Positions 35,426 to 36,430 of a stretch of DNA of 36,430 nt are shown piece by piece. The notes beneath the pieces were generated by a model that saw nothing but the letters and a program-made list of their open reading frames with translations, made no database searches and was not told the origin of the DNA. This DNA comes from Clostridiales bacterium (GTDB taxonomy: Bacteria; Bacillota; Clostridia; Saccharofermentanales; Saccharofermentanaceae), in the NCBI GenBank assembly GCA_017509245.1, contig JAFWQC010000084.1:1-36430 (forward strand), given 5' to 3'. Numbering within the stretch: the first letter of the stretch is position 1; every line of letters starts with the position of its first letter. A program made the position numbers and the translations under genes.

Positions 35426-35767
35426 ATGAAACTGGAAGATTTATCGAATAATGACAATATCATCAAAAGTATTACTTGCAAAGAGAATATTCTTTGCATA
35501 GAAATCTTATGCTGGAATGGTGAAACGACGAATGTAGTATTCAAAAACTTATATGGAATTAAAGCAAATATGGCTATTAATTCAGAGATTGGAGATATAA
35601 AAGTAGTATTATCAACGCCTTTTTCACTGGAGATAAAGGATACTATTCTATCTGGAGATGGAGATGAGATCGAATATAATAATCTTCAGAAAATTGTCTT
35701 TTATGATTCATGGTGTGAAAGATGTATCTTAGAAGTAGTTGCAGAAAATATAGAAGTCGATAGCTAG
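35426..35767 (+). CDS. Candidate immunity protein for the RHS tip
   Basis: A 113-residue, acidic, cysteine-containing protein with alternating beta-strand-like and short helical stretches (SITCKENILCIEILCWNGE, KIVFYDSWCERCILEVVAE). I do not recognise the family. It starts 15 bp after the RHS stop with an excellent AAAAAGGAG ribosome binding site, has no signal peptide and shares the AT-rich composition of the toxin tip. That position, size, cytoplasmic nature and composition are what is expected of the cognate immunity gene of a polymorphic toxin, as with wapI after wapA. Function is inference from context. Confidence 0.7.
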   Translation: MKLEDLSNNDNIIKSITCKENILCIEILCWNGETTNVVFKNLYGIKANMAINSEIGDIKVVLSTPFSLEIKDTILSGDGDEIEYNNLQKIVFYDSWCERCILEVVAENIEVDS

Positions 35768-35816
35768 AAAATGAATCATGCATTTATAAAATATTAATGG
35801 TGTCGAGAAATATCTG

Positions 35817-36407
35817 GTGATGTGTGAACATCCTGATCCGCAGACATGGGCGGATTATGTTCTGTGTTTTAATGTAAAAGACATAGATCTCGTTGCGTAT
35901 TCAGATTATAAGTTTGATGCGAAAATGATCAAAGAAAAGGGTCTGATTGAATTTGGTGAGAACAGGGTTGAAGCTGATGCTATTGTTCCCGTTGACATAA
36001 CTAAGCATACTATGTCATATCCACGTTATGAAATGTATAAATGCCATAAGGCTGATTGTGTTCGTATTGATGCAGAAGAAGGGCGGAATTATAAGTTTTC
36101 GTTATGGAATTATTTAATAGGAATGGGAGAAACATGTTTTCGAGCTAAGAATGGTGAATATAACATAGATCTATATTTCATTGGTGTTGAATATATAAAT
36201 ATGCCTTTAGGCAGGGATAAAACAGGAGTATTAGTTAACACTGAAGATAAGGATGTAGCTTATATATCAAAAAGAATGGGAAAGGAAGTTCCTAAAGATA
36301 AAATCCATGTTTTTTGTTTTGAAGATTCCAGACGATACATAGTTGGAACAAGAGCAGGGTTTTATAAAAACACATTCGTTGATTATGAATTATATGACGG
36401 CAGATAA
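35817..36407 (+). CDS. Unrecognised 196-residue protein, start uncertain (possible orphan or truncated immunity gene)
   Basis: Cytoplasmic-looking protein of about 196 residues, rich in aromatic and charged residues (WADYVLCFNVKDIDLVAYSD, FCFEDSRRYIVGTRAGFYKN); family not recognised. GTG at 35817 or ATG at 35820 could start it, but neither has a ribosome binding site. The frame remains open and protein-like upstream (reading NINGVEKYL) back to a TAA at 35787, with no ATG, GTG or TTG start in that part, as if the 5' end were lost. Composition is AT-rich like the toxin tip. It lies 49 bp after the candidate immunity gene. It may be a second immunity gene, an orphan from an earlier tip, or a remnant. 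Confidence 0.5.
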   Translation: MMCEHPDPQTWADYVLCFNVKDIDLVAYSDYKFDAKMIKEKGLIEFGENRVEADAIVPVDITKHTMSYPRYEMYKCHKADCVRIDAEEGRNYKFSLWNYLIGMGETCFRAKNGEYNIDLYFIGVEYINMPLGRDKTGVLVNTEDKDVAYISKRMGKEVPKDKIHVFCFEDSRRYIVGTRAGFYKNTFVDYELYDGR

Positions 36408-36430
36408 AGGATGAATGCCAGTTGTTAGGC

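Overview
The window reads as a chromosomal segment of a Gram-positive, low-to-moderate GC member of the Clostridia. The grounds are a RNase Y / YmdB pair, an Asp23-AmaP-DUF2273 trio in front of nusB, an EF-P with the B. subtilis-type modified Lys32, a PgpH-type HD phosphodiesterase, a LytR-CpsA-Psr enzyme, strong AGGAGG-type ribosome binding sites, TTG and GTG starts, and a long Sec-exported WapA-like RHS protein. The genus cannot be fixed from sequence alone. A gut or rumen fibre-associated Clostridium relative is an inference, based on a cellulose-binding-like module at the front of the RHS protein.

Layout. 1-4470: the 3' part of an NADP-type glutamate dehydrogenase with its terminator, then a two-gene envelope unit (LCP phosphotransferase plus a membrane protein with a PP2C-like cytoplasmic domain, an SH3b domain and a long Gly-Gln-Glu repeat tail). 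4470-4877: a gene-free stretch rich in inverted repeats. 4878-7516: lysC (minus), divergent from yqeG and efp; yqeG and efp carry the same 13-nt element at almost the same distance before their starts. 7610-13443: a tightly coupled housekeeping run asp23-amaP-DUF2273-nusB-xseA-xseB-ispA-dxs, mostly with ATGA/TAATG-type overlaps. 13524-16551: nadK-argR-recN, apparently with its own promoter and without the tlyA gene often found there. 16569-17468: an RluA-type pseudouridine synthase on the minus strand. 17589-21733: rny, then ymdB-lspA-rluD. 21779-27069: phoH-pgpH-(ybeY::era)-recO, where YbeY and Era are fused into one polypeptide.

27209-36407 is the accessory part. It holds one 2733-residue secreted RHS/YD-repeat protein (signal peptide, CBM2-like module, beta-solenoid-like region, Thr/Pro linker, L-type-lectin-like domain, Ig-like domains, second linker, RHS core) whose last ~290 residues after the DPSG motif form an AT-rich tip. 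The tip has a hydrophobic stretch, an Asn-rich linker and a small His-rich domain that I do not recognise. A 113-residue candidate immunity gene follows 15 bp later. Next comes an unrecognised ORF lacking a convincing start, possibly an orphan or truncated immunity gene. This looks like a polymorphic-toxin locus of WapA type, unusual in carrying two carbohydrate-binding-like modules, and it is the most promising place for undescribed biology in the window.

No tRNA, rRNA, CRISPR array, transposase or phage gene was seen.
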